This document shows, piece after piece, positions 52,474 to 61,065 of a stretch of DNA of 64,000 bases (position 1 is the first letter of the stretch; the number at the start of each line of letters is the position of its first letter). The notes under the pieces are model-generated. The model ran no database searches. It saw nothing but the letters and a program-made list of their open reading frames with translations, and was not told the DNA's origin. Location: assembly GCF_003148845.1 (NCBI RefSeq), contig NZ_QGHA01000003.1, forward strand, positions 26,918 to 90,917, given 5' to 3'. Source of the DNA: Mucilaginibacter oryzae. GTDB lineage: Bacteria; Bacteroidota; Bacteroidia; Sphingobacteriales; Sphingobacteriaceae. The translations under genes were made by a program, and so were the position numbers.

Positions 52474-52556
52474 CGTTCATGGTTCATAGATCATGGTTCA
52501 TGGCTAAACAGCCATAATCTCTTCGGCTATGAACTATGAACCATCAACCATGAACT
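52474..52556. repeat. Complete TTCATGG/CCATGAA palindromic repeat
   Basis: Left arm GTTCATGGTTCATAG ATCATGG and right arm CTATGAACTATGAACC ATCAACC, with AGCCAT/GGCTAT at the tip, form an extended imperfect hairpin. It is placed between the his operon and the WD40 gene and ends 3-4 bases before the latter's ATG. Related copies are at 11715-11745 and 27498-27590. Confidence 0.8.
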
Positions 52557-52559
52557 AAA

Positions 52560-53468
52560 ATGATCACCGTACAAAAAACAGCCGAACTTACAGGCCATGC
52601 CAACCCAATATTTACGCTTGAGCTCTCGCAAAAGCCGGGGATATTGTTTACCGGCGGCAATGATAAAGGTTTGGTTGAATGGAGTTTGAGGGATTCTGCT
52701 TTCATCAAGGTGATGTTTCCGGTTAACGCCTCCATTTATGCTATTCATTGCCCTGAAGGTTACCCCCTGATGTTTGCGGGCTTGCGCAGCGGCGAAGTGT
52801 TGGTTTTCGACTTTATACAACAAAAGCTGCTTAAACCTTTAAGGCATCATCGAAAGGCTATTTTTGATATCAAATCGTCGGTAAAAAAAGATGAGTTATT
52901 GATCGCCTCCGAAGATGGTACGGTATCCGTTTGGAGCCTGAAAACCTTAGAGATGGTGCATACCATCAATGTATCAAAAGATACTATACGCTGCATCGCC
53001 ATAGCTCCCGATCAGAAACAGGTTGCTTTTGGCTGCCGCGATAATCACATCGGCGTTTACGATCTGGAAGATTATACCATTATTAAGGCAGTGCATGGGC
53101 ATACTATGGCCGTTTTTTCGGCGGCTTACAGCCTTGACGGTGCTTATCTGGCCACCGGATCGCGCGATGCACAGGTGAAGATCTGGGATAGCCGCACTTA
53201 CCAGGAAATTAAAAATATCCCTGCACACCTGTTCGCGGTTAACCACATCGCATTTCACCCCACCCTGCCCTATTTCGCTACGGCCAGTATGGATAAAAGC
53301 ATCAAGATCTGGGGGGCCGACGATTTTAAACTCTACAAAAACATCAGCAGGGAAAAAGGATATCCAGGCCACGTGCTTTCAGTTAATAAACTGGCCTGGA
53401 ACGGACAGGGGCAATTACTTTCGGTAAGTGACGATAAGAATATTATCAGCTGGCAAATTGAGTTTTAG
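52560..53468 (+). CDS. WD40-repeat beta-propeller protein
   Basis: A 302-residue protein composed of about seven WD40 blades. Clear ones are HANPIFTLELSQKPGILFTGGNDKGLVEWSL (shortened), GSRDAQVKIWDSRTY, ASMDKSIKIWGADDF and a final SVSDDKNIISWQIEF. There is no signal peptide, so it is probably a cytoplasmic scaffold. Partners are unknown. A similar single-propeller protein is common in Bacteroidota. It converges on the NlpC/P60 gene, with 16 bases between them. Confidence 0.88.
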   Translation: MITVQKTAELTGHANPIFTLELSQKPGILFTGGNDKGLVEWSLRDSAFIKVMFPVNASIYAIHCPEGYPLMFAGLRSGEVLVFDFIQQKLLKPLRHHRKAIFDIKSSVKKDELLIASEDGTVSVWSLKTLEMVHTINVSKDTIRCIAIAPDQKQVAFGCRDNHIGVYDLEDYTIIKAVHGHTMAVFSAAYSLDGAYLATGSRDAQVKIWDSRTYQEIKNIPAHLFAVNHIAFHPTLPYFATASMDKSIKIWGADDFKLYKNISREKGYPGHVLSVNKLAWNGQGQLLSVSDDKNIISWQIEF

Positions 53469-53484
53469 CCGTTAAATAAACCTG

Positions 53485-54249
53485 CTATAGCATAAAACGC
53501 CTGATACCGCATAAATGATGTGTATGGCGTTTATGATCGGCCGAATAGATTCCGTCATTATCAATAGTATCTATTTTCACCTTGCCGGATGCATGGATAA
53601 TTTGTTCGTTGTTTAGCAGGATACCAACGTGCGTTACCTTACCTTCGGCATTATCAAAAAAGGCCAGATCGCCGGTTTTTGCATCCTGCAGCGAATCAAC
53701 CTTTGTGCCCTCCTTTACCTGCATACCGGCATCGCGTTTTAACCTGATACCTCTCATTTTATAAACTGCCTGGGTAAAGCCCGAACAGTCGATGCCAAAA
53801 TGTGTACGCCCGCCCCATAAATAGGGTGAGTTAATAAAAGATTTAGCAGTTGCCGGGATATCTTCCCGCTCGCCAATTTCGCCTATAATTTCATAACGTT
53901 CATTGCCTATGCGGCACAAAGTACCCTCAAGAAAAGGCAGCGAACTACCTGCAGGTAGATACATTACGCTGTTATCGCTTATTTTCCAGGCCTGGGTAAC
54001 CGCCCTGTAAGTTAATTGAGGAACCGTATGTTTGATGTGCTTATAGGCGATATGGCCCAGCATTGCAAATTGCAGCCGCCCTATCCAACCAACATAACCA
54101 TCTGCTTCGGCAACAATTTTAACCCAGTTGGTTTGCCACTCGGTTATTTCAAAAGCTTCTCCGAATAATAACTGCGACACCTGCTCGCTCCGTTCATTGG
54201 GTTCGGCCCTGAGCGGTATAACGGCAAGGTTACATATCCCGTATTCCAT
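53485..54249 (-). CDS. NlpC/P60-family peptidase with SH3-like domains
   Basis: A 254-residue cysteine peptidase of the gamma-D-glutamyl-diamino-acid endopeptidase type (C40). The N-terminal half has two SH3b-like domains (about 1-60 and 70-130; LRAEPNERSEQVSQLLFGE). The C-terminal catalytic domain has Cys155 in GIDCSGFTQAVYKM and His207 in VTHVGILLNNEQIIHASG. It likely cleaves murein stem peptides or recycles muropeptides. No signal peptide is seen, favouring cytoplasmic recycling (YkfC-like). The ATG at 54249 is preferred to an upstream TTG at 54267. Confidence 0.88.
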   Translation of the reverse strand: MEYGICNLAVIPLRAEPNERSEQVSQLLFGEAFEITEWQTNWVKIVAEADGYVGWIGRLQFAMLGHIAYKHIKHTVPQLTYRAVTQAWKISDNSVMYLPAGSSLPFLEGTLCRIGNERYEIIGEIGEREDIPATAKSFINSPYLWGGRTHFGIDCSGFTQAVYKMRGIRLKRDAGMQVKEGTKVDSLQDAKTGDLAFFDNAEGKVTHVGILLNNEQIIHASGKVKIDTIDNDGIYSADHKRHTHHLCGIRRFML

Positions 54250-54447
54250 AATTGATGTAAGCGTCAAATTAACAAAAACGTACAGCGCGTAAAGTGCTGT
54301 ATACGAAACGTATCAAAAAAAGATATTGTTTTATAATTGGTACCTGTACCGGTCAACGGGGGATGACTGTACGATGATATTCGGGCTAAAAATTAAAAAG
54401 GGGATACACAAAAGTGGCTCCCCTTTAATATCGTGTAAAAACGGTTA

Positions 54448-54801
54448 CTATTCGTTCATGTGCAGCCAATCTTTTTTGGCAAGCAGTTCTTCTTCGGTCT
54501 CGCGCACATCCTCATCATCCACACAACAATCAACCGGGCAAACGGCAGCGCATTGCGGTTCATCATGAAAACCTACACACTCCGTACACTTATCGGGTAC
54601 GATGTAATAAATATCGTCAGATAATGCAGCTTGTGACTCTTCGGCATTAAGGGTATTACCATCGCCAAAATCAATTACCCCTTTCAAGCCGGTACCATCG
54701 CTAAAACGCCATGCCGCACCAGCATCATAAATGGCATTATTAGGGCATTCGGGTTCGCAGGCCCCGCAGTTTATGCATTCGTCGGTGATTTTAATCGCCA
54801 T
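54448..54801 (-). CDS. 2[4Fe-4S] ferredoxin-like protein
   Basis: A 117-residue dicluster ferredoxin. The first cluster motif is CINCGACEPECP and the second CTECVGFHDEPQCAAVCP, with the extra spacing of the Allochromatium/FdxA type. Between them is an acidic insertion of about 40 residues (GVIDFGDGNTLNAEESQAAL). It is divergent from an acyl-CoA reductase gene, 101 bases away. An electron donor role is likely, but the partner is not known. Confidence 0.92.
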   Translation of the reverse strand: MAIKITDECINCGACEPECPNNAIYDAGAAWRFSDGTGLKGVIDFGDGNTLNAEESQAALSDDIYYIVPDKCTECVGFHDEPQCAAVCPVDCCVDDEDVRETEEELLAKKDWLHMNE

Positions 54802-54902
54802 ATTTCTAAATATCTAATAATCTCAATTAACTTTGCCTGCAAATTACAAGCGTACAAATATAACAAAAAAAGGGTTTGAGGGTTTAGTCCCCTAACATAT
54901 AT

Positions 54903-55928
54903 ATGTCAAAAATTAATATAAAAAATTCAATAAATTCATTTGCGGAGCTGGGCAGGCAGCTTTTATCGCCGGATGCTACACTTACCGCGCTCATAGAAAA
55001 CGAGCAATACCACAATGCCTGGTTTACGCCAGCCAGTGTAACTGAAGCGGTAACTGCGATAGGCAAAATGCTTAATCCGGCCGATCTGGAGAACTGGCTT
55101 TCAAAATACAACCTTGAAAATGAAAAGCCGGCCCAAAAAGTCGGCCTTATCCTGGCGGGCAATATTCCGCTGGTTGGTTTTCATGATGTGCTGTGTGTAA
55201 TAGCATCGGGCAATAAGGCCCTGATTAAAGCCTCCTCCCAGGACGCCCGCCTGATTAAAGCCGTTTTAGATAAACTGGTTGCCATCGACCCATCATTTGC
55301 TGATAGCTATAGCTTTTTTGATCGCCTGGAAGGCTTTGACGCTGTGATAGCTACCGGCAGCAATAACAGTTCGCGTTATTTTGATTACTACTTTGGTAAA
55401 GTGCCAAACATCATCCGTAAAAACCGCAACAGCATAGCGGTTTTAAGCGGTAATGAAACTGCCGGGCAGCTTTTTGCATTGGGCCATGATATATTGGATT
55501 ATTTTGGACTGGGCTGCCGTAACGTATCTAAAGTACTGGTGCCCGAGGGTTATGACTTTACCTTCTTTTTCGAATCGATAGAAGATCATAAAGCCATCAT
55601 CAACCATCATAAATACAATAACAATTACGATTACAATAAATCCATTTACCTGGTAAACGGTGATAAGCACTATGATAACGGCTTTTTAATGGTAAAAGAA
55701 GATGACAGGCTGACATCACCGTTGTCAGTATTATTTTTTGGCTACTACCGTGATGTAGCGGATGCAGAAGATATCATCAATCAAAACACTGAAAATATCC
55801 AGTGCGTAGTGAGCGAATTGCCACTTCAAATCCCCAACCAGCTGGTAAAATTTGGCCAAAGCCAGCAACCCGCGTTATGGGATTACGCCGATGGTGTGGA
55901 TACGATGGATTTTTTGTCAAATCTTTAA
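54903..55928 (+). CDS. LuxC-like acyl-CoA reductase
   Basis: A 341-residue protein of the acyl-CoA reductase (LuxC, PF05893) family, which reduces acyl-CoA to aldehyde with NADPH. Key segments are VGLILAGNIPLVGFHDVLCV, NKALIKASSQDARLIKAVLD, VIATGSNNSSRYFDYYFGKVP (shortened), and DYFGLGCRNVSKVLVPEGYD with the presumed catalytic Cys. No luxD/luxE partners are present. In Bacteroidota this gene is commonly next to a ferredoxin, as here. Its physiological product (for example an aldehyde or a wax/flexirubin precursor) is unknown. Confidence 0.85.
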   Translation: MSKINIKNSINSFAELGRQLLSPDATLTALIENEQYHNAWFTPASVTEAVTAIGKMLNPADLENWLSKYNLENEKPAQKVGLILAGNIPLVGFHDVLCVIASGNKALIKASSQDARLIKAVLDKLVAIDPSFADSYSFFDRLEGFDAVIATGSNNSSRYFDYYFGKVPNIIRKNRNSIAVLSGNETAGQLFALGHDILDYFGLGCRNVSKVLVPEGYDFTFFFESIEDHKAIINHHKYNNNYDYNKSIYLVNGDKHYDNGFLMVKEDDRLTSPLSVLFFGYYRDVADAEDIINQNTENIQCVVSELPLQIPNQLVKFGQSQQPALWDYADGVDTMDFLSNL

Positions 55929-55952
55929 ATAAACAATACCTTTGGGAGGAGA

Positions 55953-56054
55953 GAGGCGAAAGGTAAAAGGTGAAAGGTGAAAGGTTAATACGCTCAATTG
56001 AAGAGAAACCTTTTTCGTTTTACCTTTCGCCTTTAACCTTTCGCCTTTAACCTT
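55953..56054. repeat. Mirrored AAAGGTG/CACCTTT-type word repeat
   Basis: The left arm (55953-55986) iterates AAAGGTGAAAGGTGAAAGG. The right arm (56007-56054) iterates CCTTTCGCCTTTAACCTTTC. About 20 bases lie between them. It ends 5 bases before the ATG at 56060. Confidence 0.75.
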
Positions 56055-56059
56055 AAAAA

Positions 56060-56263
56060 ATGTATATCATAAAAGTAAAAGGCGTTGCCAAAATACCTGA
56101 TTACGTGCAGCTACGTGACGAAAAGTTTACCTTGCTTGCTTATTTCAGGGTTGACAGGCCGGATAAATCGCTGGACAAGGTGGGGTTGGGTGATAAGGCC
56201 GATCACATCATGAATATTATCAAGGATTTGCCCTTTGGACAGATCTTAAAATTAGAGCTATAA
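56060..56263 (+). CDS. Small conserved hypothetical protein upstream of ftsE
   Basis: A 67-residue protein, MYIIKVKGVAKIPDYVQLRDE..., with alternating beta strands and one helix (KADHIMNIIKDL). No cysteine, signal or membrane segment. It lies 6 bases before the FtsE-like gene and so is almost certainly co-transcribed with it. I do not recognise a named family, and the function is unknown. Confidence 0.7.
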   Translation: MYIIKVKGVAKIPDYVQLRDEKFTLLAYFRVDRPDKSLDKVGLGDKADHIMNIIKDLPFGQILKLEL

Positions 56264-56269
56264 AATACA

Positions 56270-56950
56270 ATGATTGGAAATTCGATAATAAAGCTAAACA
56301 ACGTTGATATTTTTCAACAGGCACACTTAGTACTCAGCAACGTTAACCTACACATTGATAAAGGCGATTTTGTTTGGCTGATTGGCCAGACAGGTTCGGG
56401 GAAAAGTAGCCTGCTGAAGGTTATTTACGGCGATTTGGGTATCAAAGGCGGCACCGGCCATGCCTGCGGCTATGAGCTGAGCAAGCTGCCCGGCCGGGAT
56501 ATCCCCTATTTGCGCCGCAAGCTGGGTATCGTTTTCCAGGATTTTCAATTATTGACCGACCGTACCATCGAGCAAAACCTCAACTTTGTGATGCGCGCCA
56601 CCGGCTGGACAGATAAAAAACTAATTGCAGAAAAAGCTCTTGATGTGTTGGAGAAAGTTGGCCTGCGCTCCAAACTCAAAAAAATGCCGCACGAACTTTC
56701 AGGCGGCGAGCAGCAACGTGTGGTAATTGCCCGCGCCCTGCTTAACGACCCCGAAATTATCCTGGCCGACGAGCCAACCGGTAACCTCGACCCTGAAACA
56801 TCCGAAGAGATTGTACTGCTCCTAAAACAGATCAGCCAATCGGGCACCGCGGTATTGGTAGCCACACACGATTATCATATTATCCGGGCTTTCCCGTCGC
56901 GCATTATCAAATGCGAAAACGGTAAGGTTTTGGAAGATGTAGCAATATGA
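56270..56950 (+). CDS. ftsE: FtsE-like cell-division ABC ATPase
   Basis: A 226-residue ATPase with Walker [14 protein letters not shown]-loop [19 protein letters not shown], signature [16 protein letters not shown], Walker [15 protein letters not shown] and H-loop [16 protein letters not shown]. The FQDFQLL and YLRRKLG segments are typical of FtsE, which with FtsX couples cytokinesis to peptidoglycan hydrolysis. No ftsX is adjacent, which is common in Bacteroidota, where ftsX lies elsewhere. Confidence 0.85.
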   Translation: MIGNSIIKLNNVDIFQQAHLVLSNVNLHIDKGDFVWLIGQTGSGKSSLLKVIYGDLGIKGGTGHACGYELSKLPGRDIPYLRRKLGIVFQDFQLLTDRTIEQNLNFVMRATGWTDKKLIAEKALDVLEKVGLRSKLKKMPHELSGGEQQRVVIARALLNDPEIILADEPTGNLDPETSEEIVLLLKQISQSGTAVLVATHDYHIIRAFPSRIIKCENGKVLEDVAI

Positions 56951-57032
56951 ACCCCCTCTAAATCTCCCCCGAAAGGGGAGACTTCAAAATAATTCTTTTT
57001 AAGTCCTCTCCTCCGGAGAGGGTTGGGTGAGG
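56950..57032. repeat. GC-rich palindromic repeat, CTCCCC/GGGGAG variant
   Basis: AATCTCCCCCGAAAGGGGAG then CTT on the left and AAGTCCTCTCCTCCGGAGAGG then GTTGGGTGAGG on the right form an inverted pair with a short AT-rich loop, directly after the ftsE stop. Confidence 0.65.
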
Positions 57033-57137
57033 CTAATTTGTCGCTTTCCCTGTCACCCTTACTTAAATTTATTGCACACCACTGACAGCTTGACCGTTTT
57101 GCGGTTATGGCAGGATACTTGATTGGCACTACGTGCT

Positions 57138-57740
57138 ATGAAATTTAACGACATGTTGAAAAAAAAGAAGCCGGTGAATAATAATACAGAAAATATAAAC
57201 GACGTGAATAACGAGGAACTACAACAAGACGGGCAGGAACAAGCCCCCGAAACTGAAGCTGCCGAAACACAACAGGAAGCTGCCAAACCTACTGCCGAAG
57301 AAAAATTAAAAGACGAACTGGCACAGGCTAATGACAAGTACTTGCGTTTATATGCCGAATTTGACAACTTCAGAAGGCGTACTATTAAAGAACGAGACGA
57401 AGCCCGTAAAACCGAAGGCAAAGATATTATTGTAGCTCTTTTACCTGTACTTGACGATTTTGAACGTGCGCAGCGTGCCATGGAAAAAGCTACCGAAGTT
57501 GAATCGGTTAAAGAAGGCGTTACTTTGATCCAGCACAAATTAAAAAATATTTTAGGCCACAAAGGCCTTAAGGAAATGACATCAATAGGCCATGCTTTTG
57601 ATGCCGACCTGCATGAAGCTATTACCAACGTTCCGGCCCCTACCGATGATCAGAAAGGCAAGGTGATTGACGAAATGGAAAAAGGCTATACCCTGAATGA
57701 CAAGGTAATTCGCTTTGCAAAAGTAGTGGTAGGCGCGTAA
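57138..57740 (+). CDS. grpE: Nucleotide exchange factor GrpE
   Basis: A 200-residue GrpE, the ADP-release factor of DnaK. A Lys/Asn- and Gln/Glu-rich disordered N-terminus (about 1-55) is followed by the long dimerisation coiled coil (about 57-110, LAQANDKYLRLYAEFDNFRRRTIKERDEA, shortened) and the C-terminal beta wing (HAFDADLHEAITNVPAP, GYTLNDKVIRFAKVVVG). The ATG at 57138 is chosen over a TTG 15 bases upstream. dnaJ follows after a repeat, so the pair forms a chaperone cluster without dnaK. Confidence 0.94.
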   Translation: MKFNDMLKKKKPVNNNTENINDVNNEELQQDGQEQAPETEAAETQQEAAKPTAEEKLKDELAQANDKYLRLYAEFDNFRRRTIKERDEARKTEGKDIIVALLPVLDDFERAQRAMEKATEVESVKEGVTLIQHKLKNILGHKGLKEMTSIGHAFDADLHEAITNVPAPTDDQKGKVIDEMEKGYTLNDKVIRFAKVVVGA

Positions 57741-57742
57741 GT

Positions 57743-57862
57743 TGATTTCGGATTTGGGAGGTTCGATTTCGGAGTTATTTCTGTGAGGGCTTCCTATCCT
57801 GATCTTACACAATTGAGTACAATAACAAATCCGAAATCGAAATTTCGGAATCCGAAATTTTT
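57743..57862. repeat. Mirrored ATTTCGGA word repeat between grpE and dnaJ
   Basis: Left arm (57743-57778) TGATTTCGGATTTGGGAGG and TTCGATTTCGGAG. Right arm (57823-57860) AAATCCGAAATCGAAATTTC and GGAATCCGAAATTT. About 45 bases separate them. A single left arm occurs at 16456-16494. Confidence 0.8.
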
Positions 57863-57868
57863 AATACT

Positions 57869-59032
57869 ATGGCTAAAAGAGATTATTACGATGTGCTTGG
57901 GGTTGCGAAGGGCGCCAGCGCTGATGATATAAAAAAAGCGTATCGTAAAATGGCTATCAAATATCACCCGGATAAAAACCAGGGCGATAAAGAGGCCGAA
58001 GAAAAATTTAAAGAAGCTGCCGAAGCTTATGAAGTACTGAGCAGCCCCGAAAAGCGTCAGCGTTATGATCAGTTTGGTCATGCGGCTAACGCTTCATCGG
58101 CCAATGGAGGCGGTTATGGTGGCGGCGGCATGAATATGGACGACATATTCAGCCAGTTTGGAGATATTTTTGGCGGCGGCAGTCCGTTTGAAGGTTTCTT
58201 TGGCGGCGGCAGGCAAAGCGGTGGCGGCGGCAGGCGTGTAGCCCGTGGCAGCAACCTGCGCATCAAAGTGCGTTTAACGCTGGAAGAAATCGCCAATGGT
58301 GCCGAAAAGAAAATTAAGGTTAACAAACAGATCATCTGTAAAACCTGCGATGGTAGCGGCGCTAAGGATAAATCATCCTTCCAAACCTGTAAAACCTGCG
58401 GCGGCAGCGGCGCGGTGCGCAGGGTAACCAATACCATTTTGGGCCAGATGCAAACTACCAGCACCTGCCCTACCTGTAACGGCGAAGGATCGACCATACT
58501 GTCAAAATGTACTGTTTGTCATGGTGATGGCGTGGTGCGCGGCGAAGAGCTGATCACCATCCAGGTGCCTGCCGGTGTTAGCGAAGGCATGCAGTTAAGC
58601 ATGAGCGGCAAAGGTAACGCTGCCCCACGCGGCGGCGTCCCGGGAGATTTGATCATCCTGATTGAAGAAGTACCTCACGAAACGTTAAAACGCGATGGTA
58701 ATAACGTAATATTTGATTTACACGTAAACTTCATCGATGCAACCTTGGGTACCTCTGTCGAAGTACCAACCATAGATGGTAAGGTGAAAATAAAAATCGA
58801 CCCGGGTACGCAAGGCGGCAAAATCCTGCGCCTTAAAGGCAAAGGTTTACCCGAAGTTAACTCCTACCACCGCGGCGATCAGCTGGTACACATCAACATC
58901 TGGACACCAAAAGCGTTAAGCCGCGAGGAGCGCGAGATACTGGAAAAACTGCAAAACTCGCCAAACTTTAAACCCAATCCGGGCAAGAACGAGAAAAGTT
59001 TCTTTGAGCGGATGAAGGAATATTTTGAATAA
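57869..59032 (+). CDS. dnaJ: Chaperone protein DnaJ
   Basis: A 387-residue type I DnaJ. The J domain (about 3-68) has the HPD tripeptide at 33-35. A Gly/Phe-rich region (about 75-120) follows, then the zinc domain with four CxxCxGxG motifs ([36 protein letters not shown]), then the substrate-binding C-terminal domains (about 220-350). Full length and intact. It presents clients to DnaK and stimulates its ATPase. Confidence 0.97.
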   Translation: MAKRDYYDVLGVAKGASADDIKKAYRKMAIKYHPDKNQGDKEAEEKFKEAAEAYEVLSSPEKRQRYDQFGHAANASSANGGGYGGGGMNMDDIFSQFGDIFGGGSPFEGFFGGGRQSGGGGRRVARGSNLRIKVRLTLEEIANGAEKKIKVNKQIICKTCDGSGAKDKSSFQTCKTCGGSGAVRRVTNTILGQMQTTSTCPTCNGEGSTILSKCTVCHGDGVVRGEELITIQVPAGVSEGMQLSMSGKGNAAPRGGVPGDLIILIEEVPHETLKRDGNNVIFDLHVNFIDATLGTSVEVPTIDGKVKIKIDPGTQGGKILRLKGKGLPEVNSYHRGDQLVHINIWTPKALSREEREILEKLQNSPNFKPNPGKNEKSFFERMKEYFE

Positions 59033-59033
59033 A

Positions 59034-59068
59034 GCTTAAGGCTGAAAGCCGAAAGTTTAAAGCTTTTA
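59034..59068. repeat. GCTGAAAGC word repeat, single arm
   Basis: AAGGCTGAAAGCCGAAAG then TTTAAAGC, directly after dnaJ. The same words recur at the right edge of the window (63952-64000). Confidence 0.5.
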
Positions 59069-59071
59069 ATG

Positions 59072-59099
59072 GCCCGGAGGTTTTACTTCGGGCTTTTTT
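59072..59099 (+). terminator. Intrinsic terminator of dnaJ
   Basis: GCCCGGAGG / ACTTCGGGC hairpin followed by six T. Confidence 0.75.
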
Positions 59100-59144
59100 G
59101 TTATTTTAGATCATCGAAACTTTATCACAAGCTTGCACTTCAAT

Positions 59145-59720
59145 ATGAAAATAAACGCTAAAACCGCCTGGCTTCCCATTATTATCACCATCGTTTATGC
59201 TATTCTGATATCAATATCCATTATAATCAGGCTTGGCAATGCCATCCCACCCAAACCGTTGCTTGCAGCTATTGAGGTAACCTATATTCTGCCAATTATT
59301 TACGCGGTAATGGTATTGAAGCGCCTCAACGAAAAAAAACTCACAGTAGCTACTTATACCTTTGCTATTTTCTTCGATATAGCCTTGGTGCTTTACTATT
59401 TCTTCAGCAAACCCAGCCCAGGCCAATATATAGCCTATCTTGTTTTAGGTGCTTTAAGTGTTACCCTCATCAATATAATGATCATTCAGGCATTCAATTT
59501 GAAAACACGGCAAATAGTTAGGCCATTTTGCGTTTATGGATTTGTATTTCTGTTGATAGCCTTTTTTAAATTAGTAGGCCTTTTATTCATGATCAGCCAC
59601 TACGGCAATACAATTTTTGCTGCTACCATTCCGGCCGAAATACTTTTGCCCATAGCTATGCTGTACCTATTTTTCGGGATAAAGAAATATCTTAAAAACG
59701 TTGAGGCTGGTGAGGCATAA
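59145..59720 (+). CDS. Six-helix integral membrane protein, unknown
   Basis: A 191-residue protein with about six hydrophobic helices (roughly 6-26, 40-58, 66-88, 95-115, 125-150, 158-180) and very few charged residues between them. The topology recalls YhhN/TMEM86-like proteins, but I see no defining motif and do not assign it. The ATG at 59145 is preferred to a TTG at 59133. Isolated between the dnaJ terminator and a secreted-protein gene. Confidence 0.6.
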   Translation: MKINAKTAWLPIIITIVYAILISISIIIRLGNAIPPKPLLAAIEVTYILPIIYAVMVLKRLNEKKLTVATYTFAIFFDIALVLYYFFSKPSPGQYIAYLVLGALSVTLINIMIIQAFNLKTRQIVRPFCVYGFVFLLIAFFKLVGLLFMISHYGNTIFAATIPAEILLPIAMLYLFFGIKKYLKNVEAGEA

Positions 59721-59779
59721 AATAAATATTCTGTCGGGTTCAATTTCCCCTACCCGGATATTTTCCGTTAATTAGGCAT

Positions 59780-60928
59780 ATGCCTCTAAAATTCAAATCT
59801 CTACCCCTACTTTCCTTGTTTTTTGGCGGAGCCTACGCAAGCGCCCAAACCCCATCCATCCGCAATAACTACCAAACCGAAGCCGGTGTACCCAAACTAA
59901 ACATAGAGCGATCAATGATCTACACGCCCGATCAGGATTGGCTTTATAACCACCATGCTTCTGTTATTCATTTTAAGGATAGGTTTGTAGCCATCTGGAG
60001 CAACGGTATTAAGGATGAAGATTCGCCGGGACAAAGGGTGGTTTATGCCACCTCGAAAGATTTTAAGCATTGGTCGCCCGTAAAAGTATTGGCCGCTCCC
60101 GGCAAAATCAACGATACGCTCACCGTGTTAACGGCCGCAGGGTTATATCAGTATAAAGGAACATTAGTGGCCTATTACGGCGATTACGACAGGCACCGCA
60201 ACAATACCCACCTAAGGGCTAAAACCAGCACCGACGGCGAACACTGGAGCGAACCGTTGGATATGCACCTGCCCGTTGTACCCAACCACGGACCGGAAAT
60301 AACCAACAGCGGTCGCCTCATCATCAGCGACAACTTCACTTTCCCTTACACTGATGATCCGCGCGGGCTTTCGGATTGGAAAATGAGTAGCTTTTATCCC
60401 GATTCGCTTTACAAGCAGGATAACCCGGCTATGTTTTACGCCCCGGCAGCAAAATCCGGCTTACCGCCCCTTTGTGAAGGATCATTTTTTCAGACCGATG
60501 ATAACGTATTACATATGCTGTTACGGGTAACCGGCAAAGGCTGGAAAGGCCGGTTATGGCTTACAGAAAGTAAGGATAACGGCCAAAGCTGGTCGCGCCC
60601 GGCCGAAGCGCCTTTTTCTGATAACGACAGCAAATTTCATTTCGGCAGGTTGCCGGATAAGCGTTTTTATTACGTAGGCATCCCGGATACTTTGCACCAT
60701 TATGACCGGAACCCATTAGTGCTATCACTTTCGCAGGATGGCAAATCGTTCAATAAAAATTACATCATCGCCAACGAGATTTATCATCTTAAAAAAGAAG
60801 GGCTTTGGAAAGGCGGGCAATACGGTTACCCGCATACCATTATTTATGATGGCTATATGTATGTGATCATATCGCGTCAAAAAGAATCAATTGAAATATT
60901 AAGGTTTAGTTTAAAACAGTTAAAGTAG
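59780..60928 (+). CDS. Secreted sialidase-like (BNR) beta-propeller protein
   Basis: A 382-residue exported protein. The signal peptide is residues 1-22 (ends ASAQ). The body is a six-bladed propeller of the sialidase/neuraminidase superfamily with Asp-box-like turns, STDGEHWSEP and SKDNGQSWSRP, and GPEITNSGRLIISDNF. Arg residues of a sialidase triad cannot be assigned with certainty, so activity on sialic acid or other glycosides is only possible. It is not in a sialic-acid gene cluster. Confidence 0.75.
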   Translation: MPLKFKSLPLLSLFFGGAYASAQTPSIRNNYQTEAGVPKLNIERSMIYTPDQDWLYNHHASVIHFKDRFVAIWSNGIKDEDSPGQRVVYATSKDFKHWSPVKVLAAPGKINDTLTVLTAAGLYQYKGTLVAYYGDYDRHRNNTHLRAKTSTDGEHWSEPLDMHLPVVPNHGPEITNSGRLIISDNFTFPYTDDPRGLSDWKMSSFYPDSLYKQDNPAMFYAPAAKSGLPPLCEGSFFQTDDNVLHMLLRVTGKGWKGRLWLTESKDNGQSWSRPAEAPFSDNDSKFHFGRLPDKRFYYVGIPDTLHHYDRNPLVLSLSQDGKSFNKNYIIANEIYHLKKEGLWKGGQYGYPHTIIYDGYMYVIISRQKESIEILRFSLKQLK

Positions 60929-60952
60929 CCAACTACAGGTTTTCGCAAATTA

Positions 60953-60994
60953 AAAAACGGCGCTGTTGCTTAAAACAATAGCGCCGTTTTTTTA
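60953..60994 (+). terminator. Intrinsic terminator of the sialidase-like gene
   Basis: Stem AAAACGGCGCTGTTG / CAATAGCGCCGTTTT (one mismatch) with a 7-base loop and T-run. Confidence 0.85.
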
Positions 60995-61065
60995 TTCATT
61001 AAATAAATGGGCCGTTATGGTGAAACCCATCCATCCGTATCACCTGTTAAAATTTAAACCTGCCG

